Below are positions 46,301 to 55,500 of a stretch of DNA of 64,000 bases, one piece after another. Below the pieces are notes generated by a model. The model saw nothing but the letters and a program-made list of their open reading frames with translations, searched no databases and was not told the DNA's origin. Location: assembly GCA_947493175.1 (NCBI GenBank), contig CANLQD010000001.1, forward strand, positions 1,150,748 to 1,214,747. The letters run 5' to 3'. Source of the stretch: an uncultured Flavobacteriaceae bacterium. GTDB taxonomy: Bacteria > Bacteroidota > Bacteroidia > Flavobacteriales > Flavobacteriaceae. The position numbers and the translations under genes were made by a program. Positions within the stretch are counted from its first letter, which is position 1. Every line of letters starts with the position of its first letter.

Positions 46301-46908
46301 TATCGAAATGTTTATAGTTCGTATCACAAAAATACGAATTGTTATATAGAAGCAAGGTTATACCACAGAAAGTAAACGGTTCACAACAATTTTTAAAAAG
46401 TTTCACCTATGGGTTGTTAATTTGTAGTGCAATACATTGCAATTGAATGTTGATAACGCAACTAAAAAAAGTTACTTCATCATTTGGTATTCTCGATTGA
46501 ATAATGCTTTACAAAACGCCATTATAAAACAATAATTTTCTTCTCAGAATTTGATACCAACATATCAAATCATAAGTAGGGTAGCGTTAACATTCACCTA
46601 ACATTTACTTATCAAAAATTTCATGTTGAAACAGGTTATCAACCTATCTTGATAAGATTGTTAATGTGTTCAGCTTCAAGTCAGTTCTCAAAGAATATCG
46701 TGTCAATAACTTAAAAACTCTGATAAGAGCAAGAATTACTTCATTTTTTTATCAAGCCTATTAACAAACAATCATAAACATCATTTTTATTTTAAAATTT
46801 TAAAAAAGAATAAATAATATATAATAGTTGTTGATAACTGTCGAGAAGCGCGCCAAAGAAGGAACCAGTTATCGCAATGGATTATAATTCGTAATTTTCC
46901 CACCAAAT
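46301..46908. other. AT-rich rpiB-rnr gap, candidate replication origin
   Basis: No gene seen. TTATCAACA, one mismatch from the DnaA box TTATCCACA, occurs at 46448-46456 and 46829-46837 (both minus strand). TTATCAACC is at 46636-46644, TTATCAAAA at 46609-46617, and TTATCAAGA at 46647-46655 (minus). An almost pure A/T run at about 46781-46826 ends right beside the 46829 site, like a DNA-unwinding element. dnaA is not in the window. Confidence 0.4.
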
Positions 46909-49119
46909 ATGAATACTTATATGTCAAAGAAAAAAAGAAAGAGTAAAAACCATCGTAAAAACGAAATAACCAAAGGAATATTTACAGTTCTTGAAAAAGA
47001 ACCCAATAAAGCATTCAATTATAAACAAATTGCATCTAAAATAGGAGTTACCGAAGCACATGATCGCAACCAATTAATAAAGAGATTGGTTCAGTTAAAG
47101 GAGAAAAAAAGAATTATAGAGGAAAGTAGGGGAAGTTATAAAGCTGTTACCGTTCCAAAGAATACTAAAATGTATCATACGGGTACGGTGGACATTACTG
47201 GGCGGGGCAATGCCTATATTGTGGTAGAGGGTCTTGAGGATGATGTTTTCGTACCTTTTAACAAACTGAAAAAAGCCTTTCACAGAGACACTGTAGAGGT
47301 GTATGTATATCCGAGAAGGAAAGGGAAAAAACTGGAAGGGGAAATTACCAAGGTGCTTGAACGAAAAAAGGATAGTTTTGTCGGTATTGTTGATATGCAA
47401 AAAAACTTTGCTTTTGTACGACCTTCTGACTTTCGAATGTATACCGACATATTTGTCTCCAAGGATAAGATAGGGAAAGCCAAAGATGGTGAAAAAGTGA
47501 TTGTAGCGTTGACCGAGTGGCCCGACAATGCCGATTCACCCTTTGGGACGATTACTGAAATATTAGGAAAACCAGGCGAGCACGATACCGAAATACACTC
47601 TATTCTAGCTGAATACGGCCTTCCATACAGTTTTCCGGAAGAGGTTGAGCGCTATGCCAATCAGTTGGATACCAGTATTAAGAAAGAAGAAATCGCTAGA
47701 AGAAGGGATATGCGAGAGGTGTTGACTTTCACAATCGACCCAAAGGATGCAAAAGATTTTGATGATGCCCTATCTTTTGAAGTGCTGGAAAACGGTAACT
47801 ATGAAATAGGCATTCATATTGCCGATGTTTCCCATTATTTGCAAACCGATACTTTATTGGACGATGAGGCCTTTAATAGGGCAACATCGGTTTATTTGGT
47901 AGATAGAGTAGTACCCATGCTTCCTGAAGTGCTTTCGAACAACGCCTGTTCTTTACGGCCCAATGAAGAAAAGTACACTTTTTCAGCTGTTTTTGAAATA
48001 GACCATAAAGCTGTTATTAAAAATCAATGGTTTGGCCGAACCGTTATTAACTCGAATGAACGTTTTGCCTATGAGGAAGCACAAGCCATCATCGAAACGG
48101 GTAATGGTCTTATTCCGGAAGAAATCTCTATTCGCGGTCAAGCCTACAAGGTTTCCGATGAAGTGGTCGATGCAACTTTGACGATGGATCGTCTAGCCAA
48201 AGTAATGAGAGGCCATCGCATGCAAAAAGGGGCTATTTCATTTGATTCCATCGAAGTACGCTTTCACCTGAACGAACAAAACGAACCAGAGAGTGTTTAT
48301 TTTAAAGAATCAAAGGATGCTAACAAACTCATAGAGGAGTTTATGTTATTGGCGAACCGAAAGGTAGCTGAGTTTATCGGAAAACAAAAGCCAAAAAAAA
48401 CCTTTGTATACCGAATACACGATGAACCGGATGAAGACAAATTACAGGCCCTGAACGGAATCATATCAAAGTTCGGGCATCGGCTAGACTTTAAGGATAA
48501 AAAATCGATAAGTTCATCGTTGAATCAACTTTTGGAAAATGTAAAGGGCCAAAAAGAACAAAATTTAGTAGATACTTTGGCTGTACGTAGCATGAGCAAG
48601 GCAATTTATACTACTGAAAACATTGGACATTACGGACTTGCCTTTGACTACTACTCGCATTTCACCTCACCTATTCGGCGATATCCCGATGTAATGGTAC
48701 ATCGTTTGCTGCAGCACTATCTAGAAGATGGTGCATCGCCCAAGGCAGAAGTGTATGAGCAAAAATGCAAGCATTCTTCGGATATGGAAAATTTGGCTGC
48801 CAATGCAGAGCGCGATTCCATAAAATATATGCAGATTAAATTTATGGAAGATCATCAGGATCAGGAGTTTGTAGGAGTCATTTCTGGTGTTACTGAATGG
48901 GGTATGTATGTAGAAATTATTGAGAATAAATGCGAGGGCATGGTACGCATTCGGGATATAAAAGGGGATTATTATATCTTTGATGAGAAGCAATACGCGA
49001 TTATAGGTGAGCGTACAAAGAAAACCTATACCCTTGGGGACGAAGTGGTAGTAATGGTTAAAAATACCGATTTGGTGAAGCGTCACCTAGATTTTTCGTT
49101 AATCGGTAAGCACGAATAA
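46909..49119 (+). CDS. rnr: Ribonuclease R
   Basis: A 736-residue 3'-to-5' exoribonuclease of the RNase II superfamily. It has a basic N-terminus and winged-helix-like part, cold-shock domains (about 85-220), the RNB catalytic domain with the metal-binding Asp277, Asp283, Asp285 and Asp286 (IDPKDAKDFDDA), and a C-terminal S1 domain (QEFVGVISGVTEWGMYVEI). It degrades structured RNA. Two possible starts, ATG 46909 and ATG 46921, differ by four residues. Confidence 0.96.
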   Translation: MNTYMSKKKRKSKNHRKNEITKGIFTVLEKEPNKAFNYKQIASKIGVTEAHDRNQLIKRLVQLKEKKRIIEESRGSYKAVTVPKNTKMYHTGTVDITGRGNAYIVVEGLEDDVFVPFNKLKKAFHRDTVEVYVYPRRKGKKLEGEITKVLERKKDSFVGIVDMQKNFAFVRPSDFRMYTDIFVSKDKIGKAKDGEKVIVALTEWPDNADSPFGTITEILGKPGEHDTEIHSILAEYGLPYSFPEEVERYANQLDTSIKKEEIARRRDMREVLTFTIDPKDAKDFDDALSFEVLENGNYEIGIHIADVSHYLQTDTLLDDEAFNRATSVYLVDRVVPMLPEVLSNNACSLRPNEEKYTFSAVFEIDHKAVIKNQWFGRTVINSNERFAYEEAQAIIETGNGLIPEEISIRGQAYKVSDEVVDATLTMDRLAKVMRGHRMQKGAISFDSIEVRFHLNEQNEPESVYFKESKDANKLIEEFMLLANRKVAEFIGKQKPKKTFVYRIHDEPDEDKLQALNGIISKFGHRLDFKDKKSISSSLNQLLENVKGQKEQNLVDTLAVRSMSKAIYTTENIGHYGLAFDYYSHFTSPIRRYPDVMVHRLLQHYLEDGASPKAEVYEQKCKHSSDMENLAANAERDSIKYMQIKFMEDHQDQEFVGVISGVTEWGMYVEIIENKCEGMVRIRDIKGDYYIFDEKQYAIIGERTKKTYTLGDEVVVMVKNTDLVKRHLDFSLIGKHE

Positions 49120-49173
49120 GCAATTTTTTGGAATAGAATTTGTTTAGTAGATAGTACCTACTTAAAAACCGAT

Positions 49174-49857
49174 ATGAAACAAAAAATACTGGTATTCATT
49201 TTTGCGTTGTTGGGTCTTATAGATGCGTATGGGCAGGATGAAAAAATTACCAAGCAGCTAAAGGCCTTTACAGAGGTCAAAGCTTTTGATGGGCTCTCGG
49301 TTAACTTGATAAAGTCGGATGAGAACAAGGCGGTCGTAACCGGGGCAAATACCAATAAGGTGGCCATTGTGAACAACAACGGTGTTCTGAAACTGCGTAT
49401 GCAAATCGATAAAATTTTTAGCGGTTATCGCACCTTCATTGATGTGTATTACAGTGGAAAGATTGTTATTATCGATGTGAACGAAGATGCCAGGATTACC
49501 GCTAAAAATACCATTAAACAAGATGTTTTGGAGCTAAAGGCACAAGAAGGTGGTGAGTTGGTCATCAACGCTGAAGTGGAGCAGTTGTTGATCAAGACCG
49601 TAACAGGCGGGGTGATAGAGACCACAGGTACGTCCGATTTACAGGACGTGGCCATTAATACGGGGGGTGTTTATGAAGGAAAAGAGCTTAGGACAAAATT
49701 TACGACGGTGAACGTGAATGCGGGATCGAGAGCTGAAATATATGCAACCGACTACGTAAAGGCAACTGTAAAGGCTGGTGGAGAGGTTTTAGTCTATGGT
49801 GACCCTTCAAAAATGGATGAAAAAACGGTTTTTGGCGGTGTAGTAACCCGAATGTAA
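49174..49857 (+). CDS. Head-GIN domain (DUF2807) secreted protein
   Basis: A 227-residue protein with a Sec signal peptide (ending near AYGQD). The remainder is a right-handed beta structure of short repeats (EVKAFDGLSVNLIKS, DVNEDARITAKNTIKQ, GGVIETTGTSDLQDV, KATVKAGGEVLVYGDPSKM) typical of the DUF2807 head-GIN domain. Such proteins are common in Bacteroidota and are thought to be surface or periplasmic; the role is unknown. It lies 54 bases after rnr. Confidence 0.88.
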   Translation: MKQKILVFIFALLGLIDAYGQDEKITKQLKAFTEVKAFDGLSVNLIKSDENKAVVTGANTNKVAIVNNNGVLKLRMQIDKIFSGYRTFIDVYYSGKIVIIDVNEDARITAKNTIKQDVLELKAQEGGELVINAEVEQLLIKTVTGGVIETTGTSDLQDVAINTGGVYEGKELRTKFTTVNVNAGSRAEIYATDYVKATVKAGGEVLVYGDPSKMDEKTVFGGVVTRM

Positions 49858-49926
49858 TCCGAAATCCATAATTTGTAAAAGAAATATGCAACCATTTCTT
49901 TTCAACCAATAACCCGATACACTACA

Positions 49927-50613
49927 ATGTGGGAAGATATTCAGGCAGCGATTCCTCTGGGCTTTCTATTAAGCTTTATGATCGGGCCTGTTTTTTTTGT
50001 GTTATTGGAAACAAGCGCTATCAAAGGGTTTCGAGCGGCCGTTGTATTCAATCTTGGGGTTATCCTAGCTGATATTCTTTTTATCACCGCTGCTTATTTC
50101 AGTAGTTTTCAGCTTTTGGAAAATTTAAGTAATCAACCAGGGCTATACGTATTTGGTGGGGTGATTCTTTTGGTATACGGTGTTACTACCTTTGTAAAAA
50201 GAGAAGGTAAAAACAAAAGTTCCAAGGAGGCGGAGAAAGCCTCTATAAAAGTGAGTAAAGGGTATCTTGGATTGTTTGTAAAGGGCTTTTTGCTGAATTT
50301 TATAAATATTGGTGTCTTGGTCTTCTGGTTGGGCATCATCATTGTGGTAGGCCCAAGCCTGGACAACGATTCGTCTCGCATCATTACTTTTTTTACGTCA
50401 ATGATCTCGGCCTATTTTGTGACGGATATTTTTAAAATTCTTTTGGCCAAACAATTAAAACAAAAATTGACCAAGGAACGTATTCGACTAGTAAAGAAGG
50501 GGTTGGGTGTTATATTGGTTATTTGTGGTTTGGTATTGATTACCAAAGGCTTCTTACCAAAAGACAAATTCAACATCGAAAAAGGCTTGGAACGGCTTGA
50601 AAACATTAAATAG
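49927..50613 (+). CDS. LysE-family amino-acid exporter
   Basis: A 228-residue membrane protein with six hydrophobic segments. The N-terminal signature IPLGFLLSFMIGPVFFVLLETSAIKGFRAAV is typical of LysE/RhtB translocators. A charged loop (REGKNKSSKEAEKAS) follows the third helix. It should export an amino acid or related small molecule; which one is not apparent. Confidence 0.88.
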   Translation: MWEDIQAAIPLGFLLSFMIGPVFFVLLETSAIKGFRAAVVFNLGVILADILFITAAYFSSFQLLENLSNQPGLYVFGGVILLVYGVTTFVKREGKNKSSKEAEKASIKVSKGYLGLFVKGFLLNFINIGVLVFWLGIIIVVGPSLDNDSSRIITFFTSMISAYFVTDIFKILLAKQLKQKLTKERIRLVKKGLGVILVICGLVLITKGFLPKDKFNIEKGLERLENIK

Positions 50614-50687
50614 TCTGTCACAAACCTTGAACGCTACCAATAGCTTGAAAAATTCGCTCTATAAGCCATATCTTTCTATGCCATCAA

Positions 50688-50722
50688 CAAAAAAATCCCC
50701 ACCGACAAGGTTAGGGATTCTT
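50688..50722 (-). terminator. Rho-independent terminator downstream of tRNA-Cys
   Basis: AATCCC (50694-50699) pairs with GGGATT (50714-50719), with an extra ACC/GGT pairing inside. On the minus strand the stem is followed by a run of seven T (from the A-run just before the left arm), 28 bases or less after the tRNA 3' end. It may also serve the plus-strand LysE gene. Confidence 0.75.
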
Positions 50723-50726
50723 TTAG

Positions 50727-50797
50727 AGGCATCGAGCGGATTCGAACCGCTGTACAAGCTTTTGCAGAGCCTTGCCTAGCCACTCGGCCACGATGCC
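50727..50797 (-). tRNA. tRNA-Cys (GCA)
   Basis: Minus-strand cloverleaf: acceptor GGCATCG pairs with CGATGCC; D arm GCC-GGC; anticodon arm AGGCT-CTGCAAA-AGCTT with anticodon GCA; T arm AGCGG-TTCGAAT-CCGCT. The discriminator base is U73, as needed for cysteine. The CCA end is not encoded. Confidence 0.96.
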
Positions 50798-50832
50798 TTT
50801 TTGCGGGGCAAAGGTAATATAAATTTAAATAA

Positions 50833-51192
50833 TCAACTTCTTTTTTCGGATAGGATTATGGTGACCATTTCAACATCCCCTCCGATAGGTGGATTCATTT
50901 TTGAAACCCGGACTTCCACTTCATCAATTAGCATAATGTCGACAAGCACACGATCAATAATCCGCTGCGCCACATGTTCCAAAAGCTTGGAAGGCACTTT
51001 CATTTCGTCCTTTACTATTTGATTGATATGAACATAATCTGCCGTGTCTGCGAGATTATCAGAAGCCGTCGATTTAGAAAGGTCTGCATTCACCAAAACG
51101 TCTACCCTATAATCACTTCCAATGGCCGTCTCTTCCTTTAAACAACCATGGTGTGCATAAACTCTTATATTCTCTACCTTAATAATGCCCAA
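50833..51192 (-). CDS. folB: Dihydroneopterin aldolase
   Basis: A 119-residue enzyme of folate synthesis that splits dihydroneopterin to hydroxymethyl-dihydropterin and glycolaldehyde. The start (GIIKVENIRVYAHHGCLKEE) holds the substrate-binding His/Gly/Glu region; DYVHINQIVKDEM, then LLEHVAQRIIDRV, and the Lys in VSKMNPPIGG complete the family core. It stands alone, 35 bases from the tRNA. Confidence 0.93.
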   Translation of the reverse strand: MGIIKVENIRVYAHHGCLKEETAIGSDYRVDVLVNADLSKSTASDNLADTADYVHINQIVKDEMKVPSKLLEHVAQRIIDRVLVDIMLIDEVEVRVSKMNPPIGGDVEMVTIILSEKRS

Positions 51193-51310
51193 TTCGAATA
51201 AGTTTTATGCAAACATACTTGAATCCTGAGAATAAAAAGAAAGCTCACCTAAAAGACGGTAGGGTTTTGTCTTGTGTCTAGCAGCGAAGCGGTCTAAGTT
51301 CTAAAGTCTT

Positions 51311-52264
51311 TTAATAAGTACATCGACAGTTACTCAAACCTTGGAAGAGATCTACCCCGATGGTGACCACATGGGTTCCCGTACTATAGGTAATGATTTC
51401 ATTCAAGATGATTTGGTAGGAATATCCAAAATAAAAATTTGATTTTTTAAGGCCGGCAAAAGGAGCAATGTATAAAGGGTCTCCGATTTGGTCATTCAAA
51501 AAACGGTAGTTAACACCTGCGTAATAGTAATCCTCAAAGTCGTACCATCGAAATTTAAGGTTTAAATCGGTTTCTGAACGCCCATCACTTTCAAAAACTT
51601 TGAACAAAAGGGAAGGCTCGATTTCAAGATCACTATTTTTATTTTTTCGATAGCGGTACCCTGTATAAACGTAATAGTTACGAAGTTCATTGGGCTCATC
51701 TGCGTCGAAAGTGAGGTCTCTAGGATCCTTTCCTAGCAAATTCGATGCATTGGCACTGAAATAAAATTTACCGTATCGGTACATGGCACCTACATCGAAG
51801 TTGTGATTGGTAGTTTGGCGATTGTTAATGACCGAAGGGTCTAGTTCACCCCCGATAAACTCATCGATATCGATACGAAATTGATTGAAATTGTATGAAA
51901 GTCCCAAAGATAAAAATTCGTCATCATAACGATCTAGGGTCAAATGGTGTGCAAAAGAGAGTCTTGCTCCCTGCTGTTTGGTATACCCATTGCTATCGTT
52001 ATACAGAAACAACCCTATCCCAGATTGTTCGCCGATGCGCATGTCGGCGGCCAATGATTGGGTTTGTGGTGCGTCTTTGATTCCTACCCATTGGGCAAGA
52101 CCGTTCAACCTAATTTTTACATGATCTCCAATTCCAGCATATACTGGCGATAGAACGAAAGGGTTGTCCGCCAGATACTGGGATAACTGGGGAGAGTTCA
52201 GTTCCTGTCCTCGGGCCAAAAAGGCACCGAACAGCAGAACTAAGGTTATTAATTTATTGCGCAT
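51311..52264 (-). CDS. PorP/SprF-family type IX secretion membrane protein
   Basis: A 317-residue outer-membrane beta-barrel with a Sec signal (ARGQEL). It has the family start (QLSQYLADNPFVLSPVYAGIGDHV) and repeated beta strands ending YQIILNEI. In Flavobacterium, SprF lies directly after SprB and is needed to export and anchor it. Here it is 18 bases downstream of the giant adhesin gene, on the same strand. This fits a dedicated partner of that adhesin, which I infer from position and family. Confidence 0.93.
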   Translation of the reverse strand: MRNKLITLVLLFGAFLARGQELNSPQLSQYLADNPFVLSPVYAGIGDHVKIRLNGLAQWVGIKDAPQTQSLAADMRIGEQSGIGLFLYNDSNGYTKQQGARLSFAHHLTLDRYDDEFLSLGLSYNFNQFRIDIDEFIGGELDPSVINNRQTTNHNFDVGAMYRYGKFYFSANASNLLGKDPRDLTFDADEPNELRNYYVYTGYRYRKNKNSDLEIEPSLLFKVFESDGRSETDLNLKFRWYDFEDYYYAGVNYRFLNDQIGDPLYIAPFAGLKKSNFYFGYSYQIILNEIITYSTGTHVVTIGVDLFQGLSNCRCTY

Positions 52265-52282
52265 GGTATTGTAGGTTAAGTA

Positions 52283-52570
52283 TTATCGATATAGGGTAAA
52301 ATGACCAACGAACTCTCGCTCATCGCTTTCTCCATTGAGTTTTATAATGTACCAGTAATCTCCACTGGGGAGTTCCTTACTCAGATATAGTCCATCCCAT
52401 CCGGGATCACCCATTCCCATTCTGTAAATCTCTCTACCATAACGGTCAAAAATGATAGTTAGTATCTCTGGGAAGCCTTCATCGTTCCTTGGTTTCCAAG
52501 TATCGTTCAAACCGTCTCCATCAGAAGGTGTAAAGAAGTTCGGAATATCAATATCTATGAATTCCATAAA
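52283..52570 (-). other. T9SS type B sorting (gliding-associated C-terminal) domain
   Basis: The segment FFTPSDGDGLNDTWKP, then IIFDRYGREIYRM, GWDGLYLSKELPSGDYWYII and GHFTLYR match the type B C-terminal sorting domain of SprB-like proteins, which directs T9SS export and surface attachment. Confidence 0.92.
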
Positions 52571-55500
52571 TATCGTAGCACTAGCCTCACACCCATTCTC
52601 ATCTACTACGCGAACGGTATACGTATCGGTTCGGTTGATGCGATAGGTATTATCGGAACCATTGTTGATGTCATCGAAGTAGAAGGTATACTCTTGTCTT
52701 CCTCCTTCGGCCAGGGCCGTAATCTCGTTGATATTTTGCTGTTGTAATATCAATGTCAAAGGCTCGTACCCTTCAATCTCAAAGTCAAGGGTATTGATAC
52801 ATCCATTAGAATGTGCTATGGCGATGTAGTGACTACCGGCAGGTGTATTCCTAAAATCTGGATTTAACTGCATATCGGCAGGGTCGGTCGAATCTAATGC
52901 ATACAATACATCTCCCAGTATACTGGTATCTTCCAAATTAATGTTCACATAATTATCTGGTGTGTCACCTGTACATTCATATATGGGCTCTACGGTCGCA
53001 TTAAGGTTTACTCCTGCTTCCACTTCTACCACGATGTTGGTCTCACAATCGTTGGCATCACGAACTATGACAATGTAGTTTCCTCCGGCTAGGCCAGGAA
53101 AGTCCATTCGATTTGGAACAAAATCCGCCTCGGTATTCGAGTTCAAGGCGGTACGGTAGGGAGCGGTTCCACCTGTGATGACCAGGGAAATGGAACCATC
53201 CTCGTTTCCTTCACAGATTTCAGGAAGAGCCGTGGCAACAACTTCCAATAAATCGGGTGCTACAATGGTTTCTTCCAACTCAAGGAAACAGCCATTCTGA
53301 TCTTGTGCTATAATAGTATAGGTACCTGGAGCCAGTTCATCAAAGGTATTTTCATCAGTAAATTGATTCAGGTTCGGGCTAATGGCATACTGGTAGCCTC
53401 CCGCACCTCCCGAGAGGGTCACTGTGATACTTCCGTCTTCTTCCCCGAAACAGCTCGCGTCGACTACATCAACAGCCACTTCTAAGATAGGGGGCTCTAT
53501 TATTTCTACCATTTCAGGGTTGGTAGTACAATCTTCGCTAACCACATTGACGTAATAGGTTCCGGCGGGCAAATTCCTAAACTCTCCATCGGTCTGGTCC
53601 GCTCCTGCACCATAGTAGTTATTGGTCAGAGCCGCATCGGTAAACAAGGAGTATCGGTAATTGCCCAAACCTCCGTCCGCTTGTGCATAAATGGCTCCCG
53701 TAGCTTCGCCGTTGCAATTAACCACCGCTGCAGTCCTATCGACTTCCAATGATAGATTTTCGATTGGATCTTCGGTGATTTCGTTGGATAAAATAGATGC
53801 ACATTGGTTGGCATCCCGAACCATAAAGCTATAATCACCTGCTCCATAGATGAGCGCGGATGCAGCAGGAGGCAAGGGTTGGGTGTTTCCACCTGCCATT
53901 GGTTGCCAAGAGCCTGAAATGGAATCATAGTATTCATAAGGTCCTGTTCCCCCCGAAGCGGTCAACAAAAATTCTACACCCGTCGTACAGGTCAACGGAC
54001 TTGTTCTGATCAAGTCTGCCCGTACTTCGGTCGGATTAACTATTTGAACAATATTAGATTCATCCGCACAACCTGCGTCATCACTAATGATAACACTGTA
54101 GAACCCAGCCGAAAGACCATTGAACACCGGGATACTCTGTGCTGCAGATTGCTGGGGAGTGTTGCTTGAACTATCCCCATAACTGTTCAAACGGTATTCA
54201 TAGATAGGTGTTAATGGTTGGGTTCTTGGCAAGAAACTAGCGGTTACCGAACCATTATTCCCATTAAAGCATGTAATAGGGCTACTTGTGAGAGATGCAT
54301 CTATATTCTCTGGCCTTATTAAACTAATAGACCCAGTTCTTACACATCCCAAAGCGTCCGTAACGGTAACCATGAAATCTCTTTCTGATAAATCCGTAAA
54401 AATGTAGGCGGATACTCCTGTTTGAGTATAAACTTGTGAGGTAGTCGTATTAGTGAGCTGAATGGTATAGGGCCCAACACCTCCTTGCGGATTTACCGAA
54501 ATGCTGCCTTCATCATTCGAACAACTTACGCCAGCTTCTTCCGCTATGTCAAGGGTTAACGGAATTGGAGCATTGATTGTAAATGTACTGGTTTTTACAC
54601 ATTGTGGTGCTCCTGTCTGACTTATTTCTACCAAGTAGGTCCCTCCAGGCAGGAAGATACTACCACTGGGTCCTAAGTTAGAAACCAAACCGTCTTCGAT
54701 AAAAGCACCATCGTCACTTCGATCTCCAGGAGTTCCTTGGGTATCAAATATTTGGTAGTTGAAACCACCAGTATAGGTAGCGTCTGTAATAGAAAGTTGT
54801 ATTTCACCATCCCCATCATGACATTGTGCATCGCTTATCTTATTGATAACAATATCAAACGTGTTCGGGTCTTGAACCACATGAGTGGCTGTAATTACAC
54901 ACCCAGTATTGATGTTTTGTACTTCAAAAACATGTACGCCTACAGAAAGGCCCGTAAACAGGTTGGAAGCTTGCCAAGGACCGCTTGGTAATTCCCTGAA
55001 TTGATAGTTGGCAAGGCCTGCAGGGGTCGACGAATCGGTAATGGAACCGGTGACATCGATACGAATATCTTCACCGGCACAAAGGGCCGGTCCGGTCAAT
55101 GCGGTAGAAGCCGACAACAACTGATCAAATGGAGCGATGGTTGCGGTTACGGCGGTAGGGTTGCTACAACCCTGATCGTCATAAACTACAATGGTGTAAT
55201 CCCCACCAGCAAAATCGGTTTCCGTATAGACAGCGTTCGGGCCATCTTGCACAACAATGTCATCGGCTGTCGTTACGGTACCTTGGTTATTGATGAAAAC
55301 AAATCGTGTATAATTTCCTGAACCCCCTGTAATAGCAGGTACGTCAATCGTAAGGGCTGCGTTCGACTCGTTGTTACCAGAGCTATTGCACAGGAATTCC
55401 GTAACACTTACGTTGATAGTGTCGATTATTTCTGGTTGTGTAATAACCTGGGTCGTTGTGGTCGAACATCCGTTAGCGGCAGTTACTTGAATGGTGTAGG

